A stretch of 16,917 nt of DNA, taken from NCBI GenBank assembly GCA_051892875.1, contig JBJFGR010000043.1, positions 1 through 16,917 on the forward strand, in the 5' to 3' direction. Both the position numbers and the translations under genes were made by a program. The notes under the pieces are model-generated. The model was not told the origin of the DNA. It was given only the letters and a program-made list of their open reading frames with translations, and did not search any database. Of the stretch, positions 16,240 to 16,917 are shown piece by piece (position 1 is the first letter of the stretch; every line of letters starts with the position of its first letter). The stretch is from JBJFGR01 sp051892875. GTDB taxonomy: Bacteria > Pseudomonadota > Gammaproteobacteria > Enterobacterales > Succinivibrionaceae.

Positions 16240-16272
16240 AAAAAAATAAAAAGCATTGATAACAATCATGCT
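16240..16272 (-). terminator. Hairpin with T tract between tusA and glyQ
   Basis: On the minus strand AGCAT and ATGCT (ends 16272 and 16252) enclose an imperfect stem, followed by a tract rich in T (16251-16240). It could terminate tusA. Alternatively, if transcription of glyQ starts at the TATAAT at 16293-16288, it would lie in the glyQS leader and act as an attenuator. The stem is interrupted and rather weak. Confidence 0.5.
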
Positions 16273-16287
16273 ATAACCTAACTGCAT

Positions 16288-16293
16288 ATTATA
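16288..16293 (-). promoter_or_regulatory. Possible -10 element for glyQS
   Basis: A consensus TATAAT on the minus strand lies about 94 bases upstream of the glyQ start, between the tusA stop and the hairpin. No good -35 is seen. TATAGT hexamers nearer glyQ (about 16225-16240) are alternatives that would place the start after the hairpin. Confidence 0.35.
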
Positions 16294-16318
16294 CAAAAAA
16301 AAGCGTTTACATGTGTTA

Positions 16319-16540
16319 TTATTTTTCTATGATAAAAGTTAATATGTCTTTTTCTTGTGATTGTGATAGTAATTTATGTGACATATGTGAGCATAATAGT
16401 TTAAAGTCTCTTATAGTAGACAGATCGTCAGCTAATACAGTGATAGTATCACCTGTGTTAATTTCTCTTAGCTTTTTTCTTACAAGCATTAATGGTTCAG
16501 GGCATTTTAAACCAATGGTATTAATTTCGAAATTATTCAT
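16319..16540 (-). CDS. tusA: Sulfur-carrier protein TusA
   Basis: Small cytoplasmic sulfur carrier (73 aa; E. coli 81) of the SirA/TusA family. It takes persulfide sulfur from IscS and passes it down the TusBCD-TusE relay to MnmA for 2-thiolation of wobble uridine in tRNA. The persulfide-carrying Cys13 lies in the family signature GLKCPEP (10-16), followed by VRKKLREINTGDTITVLADD and the STIRDF segment. The E. coli protein has about eight extra N-terminal residues. No Shine-Dalgarno sequence is visible before the ATG, so translation start is set by homology only. It reads toward glyQ and may be separated from it by the hairpin at 16240-16272. Confidence 0.95.
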   Translation of the reverse strand: MNNFEINTIGLKCPEPLMLVRKKLREINTGDTITVLADDLSTIRDFKLLCSHMSHKLLSQSQEKDILTFIIEK

Positions 16541-16780
16541 AAATAAAGTGTTAAGTTAAATATCAGAAATAGTTTACAATTTTCGCTTCATAGTTATATA
16601 TGATATAAATATATCGTATACATACATTATATAATGCGTGTAATATAATTTCTGAAAATTTTATTTATATTCCATCAATATTGTTGATATAACTTTCGTG
16701 GTGTTAAGATCGTAAAATTGATAAAAAATATATTATATAGCTTAAAACTGAGGTTAATTGATTAAATTGCTTATAAAAAT

Positions 16781-16794
16781 TTATCAACATATTA
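16781..16794 (+). promoter_or_regulatory. DnaA-box-like sequence overlapping an IHF consensus match
   Basis: TTATCAACA differs from the strong DnaA box TTATCCACA at one base. From its second base the sequence also fits the IHF consensus WATCAA-N4-TTR exactly. Either match could arise by chance in such AT-rich DNA, so function is only a possibility. Confidence 0.3.
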
Positions 16795-16814
16795 AGAAGA
16801 ATTTCTAAAGTGTT

Positions 16815-16884
16815 TTTAGTACTATGAAAAGTAATGTATGAGCCTTTAGTAATAAATTAAATGTAAAATCAGACACTTACTAAA
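16815..16884. repeat. Three TTTAGTA/TACTAAA elements
   Basis: TTTAGTA occurs at 16815-16821 and 16845-16851, exactly 30 bases apart, and its complement TACTAAA at 16878-16884. The second and third extend to an 8-bp inverted repeat (TTTAGTAA-N24-TTACTAAA). The spacing of about three helical turns would suit a regulator bound on one face of the DNA, but the motif matches no site I recognise. Confidence 0.35.
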
Positions 16885-16917
16885 AAAACAAAAAAATATA
16901 TAGAAAAAAAGAGAAAA

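Larger units (their letters stand above)
16541..16917. other. Gene-free, very AT-rich region upstream of tusA
   Basis: These 377 bases (about 20% GC by hand count) contain no plausible gene on either strand. Visible elements are GATATA-AA-TATATC (16602-16615), an ATCAA-N5-TTGAT inverted repeat (16674-16688), TTATCAACA (16781-16789; one mismatch from a DnaA box) overlapping a full WATCAA-N4-TTR match (16782-16794, the IHF consensus), three TTTAGTA elements, and a purine-only stretch at the very end. The promoter of tusA must lie here but is not obvious. The region continues past the window edge. Confidence 0.6.

Noticed and set aside
16195..16318. T-box riboswitch upstream of glyQ
   Set aside because: The leader is too short, no T-box sequence is visible, and T-boxes are not expected in Gammaproteobacteria.
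1..16917. CRISPR array, transposon or prophage remains
   Set aside because: No regularly spaced repeats, transposase or integrase frames, or terminal inverted repeats with target duplications were seen.

Overview
The window is a stretch of an AT-rich (roughly 30% GC by eye) gammaproteobacterial chromosome. The proteins Pgi, IlvC, IlvY, HemW, RdgB, GlyQ, GlyS and TusA can be aligned from memory almost gap-free to their Escherichia coli counterparts, and class II IlvC and the split alpha/beta glycyl-tRNA synthetase fit that group. Retained c-di-GMP signalling, branched-chain amino acid control and an alpha-glucan/trehalose enzyme argue for a free-living or gut-associated bacterium (for example a Succinivibrionaceae-like lineage; this is a low-confidence guess) rather than a strongly reduced endosymbiont.

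Layout: positions 1-96 hold the 3' end of a 5S rRNA and the terminator of an rRNA operon read on the + strand. Then come treZ and pgi (both -), and the divergent ilvY(-)/ilvC(+) pair with its shared operator-promoter region. An EpsC-type serine acetyltransferase (+) converges on a two-gene signalling unit (-): a receiver-CheC protein and a PAS-GGDEF diguanylate cyclase joined by an ATGA overlap. Upstream of that unit, on the same strand, lie hemW, rdgB and an unusual FAD-dependent pyridine-nucleotide oxidoreductase that has lost both redox cysteines; these three form a tight cluster behind a strong promoter. The right end has glyS, glyQ and tusA (all -), then 377 bases of very AT-rich DNA with no gene.

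Most genes are housekeeping: carbon flux (pgi, treZ), amino acid synthesis (ilvC, cysE), nucleotide-pool cleaning (rdgB), haem handling (hemW), tRNA charging (glyQS) and tRNA thiolation (tusA). The less ordinary parts are the cysteine-free Lpd-like protein, the receiver-CheC/diguanylate cyclase pair (response-regulator phosphorylation apparently linked to c-di-GMP synthesis), and the gene-free right edge. That edge lies beside glyQS-tusA, a neighbourhood often close to dnaA in related bacteria, and has one near-match DnaA box and an overlapping IHF-consensus match. The direction of the rRNA operon argues against a simple origin there. I saw no mobile element, CRISPR array, tRNA gene or clear defence system. 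Three annotated starts (treZ, ilvY, receiver-CheC) were placed downstream of the longest open frame, for reasons given in each entry.
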